In this document: piece after piece, positions 1 to 12,328 of the stretch
How positions within the stretch are numbered: position 1 is the stretch's first letter
Layout: each line of letters starts with the position of its first letter
Made by a program: the position numbers and the translations under genes
NCBI GenBank assembly: GCA_028583605.1
Contig: CM053328.1
Coordinates: 6,667,804-6,731,803 of the forward strand
Length of the DNA stretch: 64,000 nucleotides
Origin: Dastarcus helophoroides
Lineage: Eukaryota > Arthropoda > Insecta > Coleoptera > Bothrideridae
Direction: 5' to 3'
The notes under the pieces: generated by a model
The model's input: only the letters and a program-made list of their open reading frames with translations
What the model was told of the DNA's origin: nothing
Database searches by the model: none

Positions 1-438
1 GGCGACTGTGCCGTAATTTTTGATTTGAATCGCAGTCGGCGCTCGAAGACATAACCGACGTTGCTGTCCTCTTTTGTTTCACTCTTTTGTTTTTACCTGT
101 GCCGGTGTGTTGATTAGATAGGAAAGGAGCGTGTGTCGTGGGAGATTCTTTTGTTGGCGCGCAATTGTTTGCGCAACGAAACGCCCACCGCGATGCCACG
201 CCAGTGGTGGGTAGATAGGAGATCCTCGGTCGATATTCCTGGATAATCCGGTATTCTCCCGGAACAACAGGTCCGGGCCATCGGAAAATTTAACTTTTTC
301 GCGATATTCCATTCGGACCGAATTTGGTCTAATAGTAAACAGGGAAAACTTATTCCATTTACTGCCTCATGAAGATGGTTGTTTTCTACCATCAAAAATT
401 TGTTATTGGTAATCTTTTTTTTTTAGTAGACTTGTGTT
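1..438. other. ordinary-composition flank, no gene recognised
   Basis: The first ~310 bases have much higher GC than the following DNA and no repeat I can match elsewhere in the window. Short open frames of under 95 codons lie on the minus strand (79-312 and 114-395), overlapping in different frames and without recognisable motifs. It could be an untranslated or regulatory part of a gene lying to the left, but nothing in the sequence proves this. Confidence 0.4.
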
Positions 439-599
439 CAGTGGCGGCTGGCATATATCATCCCCAATTTCGCTTACGAGCTTTTTTTCTCAGGATTTTC
501 TGAACACTTTTTATTACACAATTTTTTGCAGAAATTATAAATTTTCTCTGATTTCTTTTTATAGAAATTTTAGGTTCCTTTCACGAAGTTACGACATTT

Positions 600-1738
600 G
601 ACACCTATTTTATTTTTAATCTTGATCAAAATCACATTTTTAAAAACTAATTTTTGTAAAATTATTGAGGAACAAATCAATATTTCGAGCAGGAATTAAA
701 ATGTTAAGAAAGAAACTCAAATTTCTTTGAAAATGTCAACAATTTCAAGAAAAAATCTAAATTCAAATCATCTCGCATTTTACTATTTCTCTAAAAAATA
801 AGTTAAAACATTATCTTCGAATTTTTACCTCAAATCTCATTTTGTATAAAAATTTTGAGTTTTTTTTAATATTTCGATTTTTTTAGGAAATTTTGATTTT
901 TTCTGCAAAGTTTTCATTTTTCCTAAATAATTTATAAAAAGAAATTTTCTCGGAATTTCCATTTTGACAACTATTTTATTTTTAATTTTGATCAAAATCA
1001 CATTTTTAAAAACTAATTTTTGTAAAATTATTGAGGAACAAATCAATATTTCGAGCAGGAATTAAAATGTTAAGAAAGAAACTCAAATTTCTTTGAAAAT
1101 GTCAACATTTTGAGAAAATAATTACAATTTCAAGAAAAAATCTAAATTCAAATCATCTCGCATTTTACTATTTCTCTAAAAAATAAGTTAAAACAGTATC
1201 TTCGAATTTTTACCTCAAATCTCATATTGTATAAAAATTTTGAGTTTTTTTCAGATATTTCGATTTTTTAGGACATTTTGATTTTTTCTGCAAAGTTTTC
1301 ATTTTTCCTAAATAATTTATAAAAAGAAATTTTCTTGGATTTTCCATTTTGACACCTATTTTATTTTTAATTTTGATCAAAATCACATTTTTAAAAACTA
1401 ATTTTTGTAAAATTATTGAGGAACAAATCAATATTTCGAGCAGGAATTAAAATATTGAGAAAGAAACTCAAATTTCTTTAAAAATGTCAATATTTTGAGA
1501 AAATAATTACAATTTTAAGAAAAAATCTAAATTCAAATCATCTCGAATTTTACTATTTCTCTAAAAAATAAGTTAATACAGTATCTTCGAATTTTTACCT
1601 CAAATCTCATTTTGTATAAAAATTTTGAGTTTTTTTCAAATATTTCGATTTTTTTTAGGAAATTTTGATTTTTTCTGCAAAGTTTTCATTTTTCCTAAAT
1701 AACTTATAAAAAGAAATTTTCTCGAAACTTCCATTTTT
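600..1738. repeat. tandem repeat, 3 units of ~386 bp
   Basis: Units start at 600, 965 and 1351, each with GACAMCTATTTTATTTTTAA followed by the common text to CTAAATAA(C/T)TTATAAAAAG. The first unit lacks about 20 bases. The complete TIR element carries this module once (about 47530-47910), so the triplication happened in this copy. Confidence 0.85.
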
Positions 1739-3640
1739 CCTAAAATTGTTGTTCTTAAAATTTCTTCTAGAAATTCCAACTTCTTCAAATTTTTCTTTAT
1801 GTTCCTCTAATTTGCTTTAAAAACGTCACGTTTTTTCACGACACTTTCACAATTTAAAGTTTATTTTATTTTGTAGTTTTGCCAAAAAATGTGTGGAAAA
1901 AACCCCAAAAGTTCTATAAAAATTTGAACATTTTGGGAAAAACAAAAACTTTGACTTGTTTGTAAAAATATGCGATTTTTTTTTGTCAAATTTCGATTTT
2001 TTCTCTAAGAGATATTGCTTGTTTCTTCCTATGAAATTTATGCTTTTCTCTAAACATTTTATACAAAGAATTTTTTAGAAATGTTGACTTTTTCTGAAGA
2101 TTTTGTCTTTAAAATATTTTTTCTTGTAGAAATTTTGATTTCTCTCTAATTAGTTTTGGAAATTTAAAAATGTTTTAGCAAAATTTTAATATTTTATAGT
2201 TCATTTTATTTTGTAATTTTGATAAGAAACTGAAAATTATTAAGTATAAATTTAGGGAAAATAAACATCAATTCTTCATAAAAATAAGAAAACTTTGGAA
2301 AAAATATTGAAATTTCAAGAAAAAATGAACCTTGCAAATGTCAACCTTTTTTACAATTTGATATTTCTCTAAAAAAATTACTACTACTGTAGGACCAAAG
2401 AAAATTCTGAAATCGGAATTTCCAATTTTTCTAGAAATGTTAAATTTATTCTTGAAATTCTCAAGTTCAAATTTAAAATTCAAATTTCGATAAAAAATAT
2501 CGAGATTTAAAGATTAAACTTAAAATTTTAAGAGAAAGCAGGTCCTATTTATAGAAAAAGTTGAAATTTCTTATTTATAAACATTTTTCTAAAGAAAAAA
2601 ACATTTTCGGAATTAAAGGAAAAACAATTTTTTGAAATAAATTAATTGTCAAAAATATTCTTATAATTTCGACTTTTAAAGTGGAAATTACTGAAATTAT
2701 TGAGAAAAAGAGGCAACATTTCTAGAAGCCTCAAAATTTCGAAATTAAAATGAATATAATTGTTGAAAAAAATTCATTACCAATTTACCTCTCTAATTTA
2801 ATTTTTTTTAGTAATTTTGAATTTCCAGATAAATTTCAAGCTTGAAACCAATTTTTTGTAATTAAAATTCAAATTTTGACAATTTATTTGTACACAAAAT
2901 GCAAGTTTTATTTTGGAAATTTGTTTCAAAACTTTGCACAATTTTAAAAATAGAAATTTTTGATATTAATTTCTTAAATTTAAGTGTTATTTCGAAATTT
3001 TTCTCAAAAAATGTAAATTTAAAAAGAAAAATATTACCACTTCTAAAAAATAAAGCTAGTTATCAGAATTTTTTTAAAAAAAGTCGAATTTTAAGAAATT
3101 TTGAAATTTTCATAGAAAGTCAAATTTTCAAAAGAAAATATGGATTTCGAAAAAAAATTTCAATTTTTAAAATGGTCGACATTTGCAATAATTTTGGGAA
3201 TGTGAATAAAAGACGAATTTTTGGAAAAATATCGACATTTAAAATAAATTGCAGAGTTTTTAATTAAATTTTCGAAAAAGCTGAATTTTTTAATTATTGG
3301 ACAAAACTCAAAATTATCGAAAAATTCCTAATTATCAAACAAGTTAAAATTTTGAGAAGGTAAAATTTAAAAGAAAATCGAAATTTTCAATAGTTCAAGT
3401 TTAAAAAGAACCTGTTCTTTTAGGTCGAAGATTTAATTGGAAATGTTTAAAAAATGCATAATTAAAATTTTTAACGAAGTTCGAACTTTTCAACAAAAAA
3501 AATCAAGCTTTCAAAAAGAGTCGAAATTTTGAAAAAAAGTCCAAGTTTTGAAATTGAGTCGAAATTTTACGAAATATTAGCCCAAAATTTCAACAAAAGG
3601 TTTTAAGAAATGTTTGACTTAAAACAAAATCACAATTTTC

Positions 3641-4858
3641 AAATAAAGGATCGACAGTTTGAAAAAATGTCAAAATTTTGAAAATAGTTGAAATTAAAAA
3701 GTAGTCAAAACTTTTAAGTGTTCCAAAAATTTTAAATTTTGGAAAATGACTAAAATTTTGTAAAATTCGAACATTTGAAAAAGGTCGGAATTTTCAACAA
3801 AGTGGAAATTAAAATAAAAAGTCGAAAATTTCAAAAAAAATGCAGATTGAAGAAAAGGTTAAAATTTTCAATAAGGAAAGTCGAAATTTGTTGACAAGGC
3901 AAAAATTTTTTAAATCTTTTAAATTTCCAAAAAAAGTCAAAATTTTCAAATAAAGGATGGACAGTTTGAAAAAATGTCAAAATTTTGAAAATAGTTGAAA
4001 TAAAAAAGTAGTCAAAATTTATGTGTTCCAAAAATTTTAAATTTTGGAAAATGACTAAGATTTTGTAAAATTCGAAAATTTGCAAAAGGTCGGAATTTTC
4101 AACAAAGTGGAAATTAAAATAAAAAGTCGAAAATTTCAAAAAAATGCAGATTGAAGAAAAGGTTAAAATTTTCAAAAGTCGAAATTTGTTGACAAGGCAA
4201 AAATTTTTTAAATCTTTTACATTTCCAAAAAAAGTCAAAATTTTCAAATAAAGGATCGACAGTTTGAAAAAATGTCAAAATTTTGAAAATAGTTGAAATA
4301 AAAAAGTAGTCAAAATTTTTAAATGTCCCAAAAATTTTAAATTTTGGAAAATGATTAAGATTTTGTAAAATTCGAACATTTGAAAAAGGTCGGAATTTTC
4401 AACAAAGTGGAAATTAAAATAAAAAGTGGAAAATTTCAAAAAAATGCAGATTGAAGAAAAGGTTAAAATTTTCAATAAGGAGAGTCGAAATATGTTGACA
4501 AGGCAAAAATTTTTTAAATCTTTTAAATTTCCAAAAAAAGTCAAAATTTTCAAATAAAGGATCGACAGTTTGGAAAAATGTCAAAATTTTGAAAATAGTT
4601 GAAATAAAAAAGTAGTCAAAATTTTTAAGTGTTCCAAAAATTTTAAATTTTGGAAAATGACTAAGATTTTGTAAAATTCGAAAATTTTCAAAAGGTCGGA
4701 ATTTTCAACAAAGTGGAAATTAAAATCAAAAGTCGAAAATTTCAAAAAAATGCAGATTGAAGAAAAGGTTAAAATTTTCAATAAGGAAAGTCGAAATTTG
4801 TTGACAAGGCAAAAATTTTTTAAATCTTTTAAATTTCCAAAAGAAGTCAAAATTTTGC
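3641..4858. repeat. tandem repeat, 4 units of ~306 bp
   Basis: Units start at 3641, 3948, 4246 and 4552, each opening AAATAAAGGATSGACAGTTT. The equivalent module occurs once in the complete element, from about 49803. Long minus-strand open frames here (for example 3831-4247) are repeats of each other produced by the array and are not genes. Confidence 0.85.
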
Positions 4859-5034
4859 AAAAGAAGAAATTTTCAAAAAAGAAAGGTCGAAATTTTATAG
4901 TTGAAAGATTTGAGAATTTCTATCGAATTTACGAAATTTTAAAAAACTTTAATTTTGAATAGTAAATTTAACTGATACAAAGGAAACGGTTTGGTTAAGT
5001 TCAGATTTACCTACTTTTACACTCAACTTTTCAA

Positions 5035-6160
5035 TATAAACTAAAATTTTCCAAACCGAAATATTGAAAATAAGTAAAGATTATAAAATAGATCGAGGTT
5101 TTCAAAAATCGAAATATTGAGAAGTTAAAATTTTGGAAAAAGTTTAAATTATTGGTGGTTAAAATTTTGAATCAAAGTGGAACATTTTTTTAAGAAGTTG
5201 AAATTTTAGGTCAAAAAAAGTAAAATTTTAAAAAATGTTAAACATTTCATAAAATTTCAAAATTTTCAAAAAAATCGAAATTTTGAAAGAATTTTGAAAA
5301 TCAAGAAGTAGCGAAATTTTCAACAAAAAAATCAACAAAAAAAATAATCGAAATTTTGCAAAAAAAGTCGAAATTTTGAAAAATAGTTGACATTTAAATA
5401 AAAACCAGTCGAAATTATTAAGAATCATAATTTTCAATAAAAAATTATAATTTTCCAGAAAAAAATTATAAACAAAAACGAAATTTAGAAAAAAGTCAAA
5501 AGTCCAGTTTTGAAAAAGTTTACATTTTTAGAAAAAGTGTTTATAATTTTTTTTTTTGTAAAATTATAATTTTTTTATTGAAAATTTCAATTCTTAGTAC
5601 TTTTGACTGATTTTTATTTAAATGTCAACTATTTTTCAAAATTTAGACTTTTTTTGCAAAGTTTCGATTATTTTTTGATCTTTTTTTGTTGAAAATTTCG
5701 CTACTTCTTAATTTTCGAAGTTATTTCAAAATTTCGATTTTTTTGAAAATTTTGAAATTTTATGAGATGTTTGACTTCAAAATTTGAATTTTTTTGTCCT
5801 AAAATTTCAACGTTTTGAAAAATGTTCTACTTTGATTGTCCTAACAGTTTTCAAAATTTTTGTTTTTAGTCTGAAATGTTTAAAAAATTGTTACTTTTTA
5901 AAAATGTCAACTATTTTTAAAATTTCTCAAAATTTCGACTTTTTGAAAACTTTGAATTTTTTAAATTTGATTTTTTTAAACCAATTAAATTTTTGTTTTC
6001 AAAATTTGAAATATTTAAAAAATTACTTTTTAAAAATGTCGACTATTTTAAAAAAATGTTCTACTTTGATTTAAAATTTTAACTACCAAAAATTTAAACT
6101 TTTTCCAAAATTTTAACTTCTCAATTTTTCGACTTTTGAAAACCGCGATATATCTGATAA
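5035..6160. repeat. large inverted repeat in AT-rich DNA
   Basis: The stretch about 5035-5460 reappears as its reverse complement at about 5560-6160, with the axis near 5510. Landmarks are the CTACTT block at 5313-5318 against 5701-5706, and the AACTTCTCAAT block near 6110 against the complement near 5130. The right arm carries an extra short-repeat insertion at about 5850-6060. Confidence 0.65.
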
Positions 6161-7879
6161 TTTTCACTTGTTTTTAATATTCCGACATTTTTGCATTTTT
6201 CGAAAAATTTCCTTTTTTTTTAATTTCGGCTTTTGTTTACGTTTTAATCAAATTTTCAGAAAATTTCTACTTTTTTTGAAAATTTCGGTTTTTCAAGATT
6301 TTTTTTTCTTAACTTACGCCTATTTTAAAATCTTGGGTTTTTGAAAATTTTCACTTTTAAAACATTTCCACTCGTTGAAAATTCGTAATTTATTAAAAAT
6401 ATCAAATTTTTCAAAGCTAAACTGTTTTAAAAATGTCAGTTTTTAAATTTTCGAATTTTTAAAAAATTTTTGTTTTCAAAATTTGAAATTTTTAAAAAAT
6501 TATTACTTTTTGAAAATGTCGACTATTTTTAAAATTTAAATTATTTCTCAAAATTTTGACCTTTTTTAACTTTTGATTTTTTTAAAATTCGTTTTTTTAA
6601 ACTAGAATTTTGTTAAAATATGGATTTTATAGCAAAATTAGTATTTTTTTTTTTCACTAAATTTAACTTTTTGTCAAAATCTGGACTCTTTTTTAAAGAA
6701 TTTCTACTTTTATTCATATTTTCAAATTTCTTAGTACTTTTTCAAATATACATTTTTCAGCTTAAATTTTTTTTTAATTTGTACTGTTTTGAAAACATCG
6801 ATTTTGTCTAAAAATTTTGACTTTTCAAAACTATATTTTGGAAAATTTGGATTTTTTAAAAATTTCGACATTTTTCCTTTTTTTTAAATTTTGGCTTTTT
6901 ATTTAGGTTTTGACCAACTTTTCCGAAAATTTCTACTTTTTTGAAAATTTCGGTTTTTCAAGTTTTGTTTTAAATCTTGGCTTTTTTGAAAATTTTGACT
7001 TTTTTTTTAATATTTCCACTCGTTAAAAATTTGTAATTTTTTAAAAATGTAGAATATTTTAAAGTTAAATTGTTTTCCAAATGTCAGTTTTTTCAATTTT
7101 TGAATTTTTGTTTTCCAAGTTTGCAATTTTTCTGGAAAGTTATAATTTTTTATTGAAAATTATGAATCTTAATAATTTCGACTGGTTTTTATTTAAATGT
7201 CAACTATTTTTCAAAATTTCAACTATTTTTAAAATTTCGACATTTTAAAAACTTTAAATTTTTTAAATTTGGTTTTTTTTTAAACCAGAACTTTTGTTAA
7301 AGAATTTCGAGTTTTTTAAACCGTCATATTTTTTTTAAATGCTACATTTTTGATTATTTCGCACAATTTTTAATTTTTCGTTTTTTTCAAAAAGTCAATT
7401 TTTATCAAAGATTGTGACCTTTTTGAAGATTTGGACGCTTTAAAATATTTCGATCATTTTTCAAAATTTTTGGAAAAAGTTTAAATTTTTGGTGGTTAAA
7501 ATTTTGAATCAAAGTGGAACATTTTTTTAAGAAGTTGAAATTTTAGGTCAAAAAAGTAAAATTTTAAAAAATATTAAAGATTTCATAAAATTTCAAAATT
7601 TTCAAAAAAATTGAAATTTTGAAAGAATAATAAAAAAGAATAATAAAAAAGAAGAATAAGTAGCGAAATTTTCAACAAAAAAATCAAAAAATAATCGAAA
7701 TTTTGCAAAAAAAGTCGAAATTTTGAAAAATAGTTGACATTTAAATAAAAACCAGTCGAAATTATTAAGAATCATAATTTTCAATAAAAAATTATAATTT
7801 TTTTTTATAAATTTAAAAAAAGAGATTTCCAAAAATATGAATTTGTCAAAAATTCTCAAAAAAGCAAAATTTTAGAAAA
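6161..7879. other. AT-rich modular DNA with further copies of the 5.1-5.5 kb module
   Basis: No gene is visible. A partial reverse copy of the 5390-5460 text lies at about 7130-7230, and a direct copy of 5130-5460 lies at about 7470-7820, interrupted by an AATAAAAAAG-type expansion at 7626-7660. The remainder is built from short AAATTTTCGA-like words. Confidence 0.55.
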
Positions 7880-8610
7880 AAAACGTTGAATTTTGACAAT
7901 AGATTGAATCCCAGAACAAATTTAAAAACCCAAAATCCTCAAACAAATTTGAATTTTGTGAAAAATTGTAAAATGTCGAAAAAAAAATTGTAAAAAACTC
8001 CAAACTTAGAAAAAAATTGTCGAAACATCAAATTTTGAGATTTGAGAGTAGATGAATTTCGTTCGAAATAAAAGCTGATATTTCTAGAAAATTTTGAATT
8101 TTGAAAAAAAGAGTTTTCAAAAAATATTAATTTGTCAAAAGTTCTCAAAAAACCAAAATAAAAAAACGTCGAATTTTGACAATAGATTGAATTCCAGAAC
8201 AAATTTAAAAACCTAAAATTTTTTAACAAATTTGAATTTTGTGAAAAATTGTAAAATTTCGAAAAAAAAAATTGTAAAAAACTCCAAACTTAGAAAAAAA
8301 TTGTCGAAACATCAAATTTTTAGATTTGAAAGTAGATGAATTTCGTTCGAAATAAAAGCTGATATTTTTAGAAAATTTTGAATTTTGAAAAAAAGAGTTT
8401 TCAAAAAATATTAATTTGTCAAAAGTTCTCAAAAAACCAAAATAAAAAAACGTCGAATTTTGGCAATAAGTTGAATTCCAGAACAAATTTAAAAACCTAA
8501 AATTTTTTAACAAATTTGAGTTTTGTGAAAAATTGTAAAATCTCGAAAAAAAATTGTAAAAGACTCCAAGCTTAGAAAAAAATTGTCGAACTTTAAAATG
8601 TCGAAGTTTT
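7880..8610. repeat. tandem repeat, ~2.5 units of 284 bp
   Basis: Successive units share GAACAAATTTAAAAACC, the run of CTCCAAACTTAGAAAAAAAT and GATGAATTTCGTTCG; equivalent positions are 284 bases apart (for example 7939 and 8223). The last unit breaks off near 8610. Paired 96-codon minus-strand open frames are by-products of the repeat. Confidence 0.85.
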
Positions 8611-9650
8611 TCAGAGAAAAAGAAAATAAATAATTCGCAATTTTCCAGAGAAAGTTAAATTTTGAGAATAAATTTAAAATTTCGAGAACAAGACGAATAA
8701 AAAAAACTTCACATGTTCAGAAAAATTCGAATTTTGAGAAAGTTGGTAAAATAATTTCCAAATAAAAAGAAATGTAGATAAACATCCGGTTTCGAGTAGT
8801 GTTGAACTTTAAAAAAAAAGTCCAAATTTTCCAGAGAAAGTCAATTTTAAGAACAAAATGAAATTTTTAGATAAAGTCAAACATTCTGAAAATTGGTGAA
8901 TTTCGTTGATAAAATCGCAGCTTGCAGAAACAAAATAAAATGTCGAATTTTCAGTTAAAAGTTGAAAGAAATAATTTTGCGGAACAGGTCGAAATTTCCA
9001 GAAAATCAATAAAAGTTTAAATAATCATTAAAAGTCAATGTTTGGGGGTAATGTGAAATTTGGAAAAGGAACGTAATTTAAAAAGAATGGAAATTTCGAG
9101 AAAACAGTCGCAATTTAGAACAAAGTTAAAAAATATAATTTTGGAAAAAAGTCAAATATAAGAATAGATCTAAATTTCGAAAACAGAAAATTTGAGAAAG
9201 ATCGAATCCTTCAAAAAATATTTTATTTAATATCTCCCAGTTATTACTTTTTTTTTATTACGAAATCGACAAAAGATGAATTTTTGAAAAATAAGTCGAA
9301 TCTTCCAGTGTAAGTCGAATTAAAAAAAAATAAACATTTTTACAGATTGTCGAGTTTCGAGAAAAGAAGAAGATTTAAGAAGTCTAAATACATAGTTAAA
9401 AAAAGACGAATACAGAGAAGAGTTAAAAAAGTCGAATTTACGAGAAAAAGGCAAATTTTGAAATAAAGCTTTAAATTATGAGAAATAAAAGTGCTTTTGG
9501 GCTGAATATGTTTTCTTTGACTACATGAGTCAGAGGGGGTCTCTCCCTGTCCCATATTTTGTCTGATTTATCTGATTTAATTGTGAAATAAAATGTAAAA
9601 TCAGAAATAAAAACTTGTGGTTCTTTATAATTCACGAAACCAATTTTTTC
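8611..9650. other. AT-rich non-coding DNA
   Basis: Continues the GTCGAATTTTGAGAAA word pattern without a long tandem unit that I can define by eye. Composition becomes less extreme after about 9480. No gene seen. Confidence 0.4.
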
Positions 9651-9659
9651 ATTGCGGAT

Positions 9660-9692
9660 GGCTCTTTTGGCCTTAAAGTTTGCCTACCCCTG
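9660..9692 (-). mobile_element. hAT-like element terminus
   Basis: On the minus strand, position 9692 opens CAGGGGTAGGCAAACTTT and is followed by AAGAGCC about ten bases on. This matches the general form of many hAT family ends (CAGGGGTNGGCAA). The partner terminus was not found, and the LINE fragment starts immediately to the right, so this is either a real insertion boundary or a relic. Confidence 0.45.
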
Positions 9693-9960
9693 CCTTAGTC
9701 CTTCTGAAGCAGCGACGGATAATGGTTTGTTAGGAGAAAAAAAGATGACACAAGGTTACTATCATATGTGTAGCTGTATATAGGATTGGAAGTTGAAGCT
9801 AAGAGATGGTTTATGTGTAACAGAAACAAAATAGGAGACAGGACAGATCCTTGAGGCACCCCTGCATTAATCGCAAATGTCTCGGATGAGATGCCATCGA
9901 CGATGACTTGAAGAGATCCATCCGTGGATATCAAATGACAGAGTAAAACCCAAGTAAATT
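9693..9960 (-). pseudogene. CR1/Jockey-like LINE reverse transcriptase fragment
   Basis: The minus-strand frame carries the reverse transcriptase block VPQGSVLSPILFLLHIN followed by a degraded catalytic box: YTYDS where YADDS-like sequence is expected. It matches, with different mutations, the larger LINE fragment at 27800-29034, so both belong to one family. Only about 85 codons remain, covering the palm region. The fragment stops at 9693 next to a hAT-like end. It cannot be functional, because the aspartate pair is lost and the rest of the protein is missing. Confidence 0.85.
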
Positions 9961-10003
9961 GAAAGATATCAGGGTTTTAACAAATTCGTAAGAAATGCGG
10001 TTT

Positions 10004-10215
10004 ACAATGTTTAAGAAAAAGTTGTTTTTCAAGCTGAAAATCATGATCCAAAGTAGAGCATTAAAACCTATACGATGTTTTAAAAAAAAGTTGTTTTTTA
10101 AGCTGAAAATCATGCTCCATACTAGAGCATTAAAACCGATACGATGTTTTTTAAAAAAAGTTGTTTTTCAAGCTGAAAATCATGCTCCAAACTCGCGCAT
10201 TAAAACCGAGACGGT
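10004..10215. repeat. tandem repeat, 3 units of 69 bp
   Basis: Units start at about 10004, 10072 and 10141, each with AMRATGTTTTWARAAAAAGTTG and AGCTGAAAATCATG followed by AGMGCATTAAAACC. Because 69 is a multiple of three, the array stays open for 75 codons on the plus strand as a lysine/phenylalanine-rich 23-residue repeat, but no start context or homology suggests a protein. Confidence 0.85.
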
Positions 10216-11214
10216 CCTGTGATAGAGTATCCCGTTGGATCGGTGTACATGCTCTAGAAACCTGAGGCTATGTACCAAACCACTAAATTGATGCATATGT
10301 AATGTGTTTGCTCTGTTTCAGCTTCTGGCTGTTGTTTACCCACGTACCCAAACAAACAGATGCTTTGCGGTTTGCCACTTTATTAATTCACCACCTTGTC
10401 TTCGCTTATAACATAACGAGACTTTAACTCGACTACCACTTTCTGAGACGTTAAATTCCCTCTTCAGAAGTTATTTTACGTTCGCGAATGAGTATTATTA
10501 ATACAAGGTACAATGAGATTGGTTCATATGGTTCCAGTCTTTCATGTACATTATCGAAATGCATCATAAATTTATGTAAATCATCGAAATTTTTTAGTAG
10601 TAAAGGTGCTATTTTCTGGAGCTAGTGTTCACTAAACATTGATAGAAACTATCGATAATATCGCTAGTTTTTACTATCGGAAGCTATCGACAGTAATTTT
10701 CCACAGTAGTGATAGTAACAATCAACGTTCGTCTTTTAATAAAAATGTTTAATGTCTCGTCAAAAATCTTGAGAACTTCTAATTTAAGTTCGAGTTTTAA
10801 ACTTGAAATTTTCACACTCGAAAATTCCAAATTTTCGCACTCGAAAATTCCAAATTTTCACACTCGAAAATTTCAATTTCTTTGCGGTTAAATATGTCCA
10901 GTAAAAGAAAATTAAATTAAAGTTTCATTTATTAAAAAAATCTTGCTAATTGTCGAAAATTCACAAGAAATGTTTTCTTGAAGTTTCCTACAAATTTCGC
11001 AAAATAAGAATTCGAATGCGTTTGTTTACCTCTTAGGGTCGAATTGCCTTATGAAATTCTCGCAGAGGACGTAGGAAATTTCGAGCTACTGTCACTGTTT
11101 ACCGTCCGCCGATCGTCAGTTCTAAGGAGATAGCAACCGAAAAAAATCGATCTTTTTATTAAAACCTAAATTGAATTTCTAGGTTTCGTAAAATTTTATT
11201 TTTTTATTTCGATT
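10216..11214. other. mixed-composition intergenic DNA with an ATCGATAG cluster
   Basis: 10240-10520 has ordinary composition without a convincing coding frame. 10620-10725 contains several close variants of ACTATCGATAG, including TGTTCACTA, as at 20400-20512 and 29041-29130. A tandem GAAAATTYCAAATTTTCRCACTC motif of about 27 bases repeats at 10805-10880. 11030-11150 is GC-richer and unassigned. Confidence 0.45.
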
Positions 11215-12328
11215 TTTATTGAAATATCGATCTAATTTTGGAAAAAAGAAATTTTGAAAAAAGGAGAAATTTTGAGAAAGTTATGAATAAAAATTTTTAG
11301 AACATTTTGATGGAACATGAGATATTTAGAAATATTAAAAAAACAGAATAAGTCGAAAAAATAGATCTAAAAAAATAATGCTTTTTGAAAAATACTGTCA
11401 AAATATCAGAAAAAGTTAAAATGTTTAAAAGATAATTGAAAATTTCCAAAAGAAAGTTCAATTTTGGGACAAAAAAGTTGAATTTTTAAAGATAAATTCT
11501 AAATTTCGAAAACGACGAATTTCCTAAAGTTTCAGAATATTTAGATTTTTATTGAAATATCGATCCAATTTTGGAAAAATGAAATTTTGAAAAAATGAGA
11601 AATTTTGAGAAAATTATGAATAAAAATTTTTAGAACCTTTTGATGTACAAGAAACATGAGATATTTGGAAATTTAAAAAAAACAGAATAAGCCGAAAAAA
11701 ATAGATTAGAAAAAATAATGCTTTTTGAAAAATACTGTTAAAATATCAAGACAAGTTAAAATGTTTAAAAGATAATTGAAAATTTCCAAAAGAAAGTTCA
11801 ATTTTGAGACAAAAAAGTTGAATTTTGAAAGATAAATTCTTAATCTCGAAAACGACGAATTTCCTAAAGTTTCAGAATATTTAATTTTTATTGAAATATC
11901 GATCCAATTTTGGAAAATAGAAATTATGAAAAAATGAGAAATTTTGAGAAAATTATGAATAAAATTTTTTTAAACATTTTGATGTATAAGAAACATGATA
12001 TATTCGGAAATTTTAATTTAAAAAAAAACAGAATAAGCCGAAAAAAATGGATTGAAAAAATAATGGTTTTTGAAAAACACTCTCAAAATATTAAGAAAAA
12101 TTAAAATGTTTAAAAGATAATTGACAATTTCCAAAAGAAAGTTCAATTTTGAGACAAAAAAGTTGAATTTTTAAAGATAAATTCGTAATTTCGAAAACGA
12201 CGAATTTCCTAAAGTTTTAGAATATTTAGATTTTTATTGAAATATCGATCCAATTTAGGAAAAAAGAAATTTTAAAAAAAAGTAGAAATTTTGAGAAAAT
12301 TATGAATAAAAATTTTCAGAACATCGAG
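11215..12328. repeat. tandem repeat, ~3.3 units of ~340 bp
   Basis: Units begin ATTGAAATATCGATCYAATT at 11218, 11551, 11890 and 12237 (spacings 333, 339, 347). The fourth unit is interrupted after about 90 bases by the mariner at 12329 and its remains resume at 13597. A 64-codon plus-strand frame at 11910-12104 is a product of the repeat. Confidence 0.85.

Larger units (their letters stand above)
439..5545 (+). mobile_element. 5' part of an AT-rich TIR element (expanded copy)
   Basis: Begins with CAGTGGCGGCTGGCATAT, the same terminus as the complete element at 47351-51147, followed in both by the shared line CCCCAATTTCGCTT. Homology then runs collinearly to about 5545, opposite about 50760 of the complete copy. 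Two internal modules present once there are tandemly amplified here (600-1738 and 3641-4858). No matching right-hand terminus was found; collinearity ends where an inverted repeat begins near 5545. No coding sequence is visible. The family is probably a non-autonomous hAT-like DNA transposon, judged from the terminus of the full copy. Confidence 0.65.

Noticed and set aside
3831..4850. Minus-strand frames of 138, 92 and 89 codons with similar protein text
   Set aside because: They are three readings of one ~306-bp tandem unit; the apparent protein similarity only reflects DNA duplication.
7939..8513. Two similar 96-codon minus frames
   Set aside because: Same reason: units of the 284-bp repeat.
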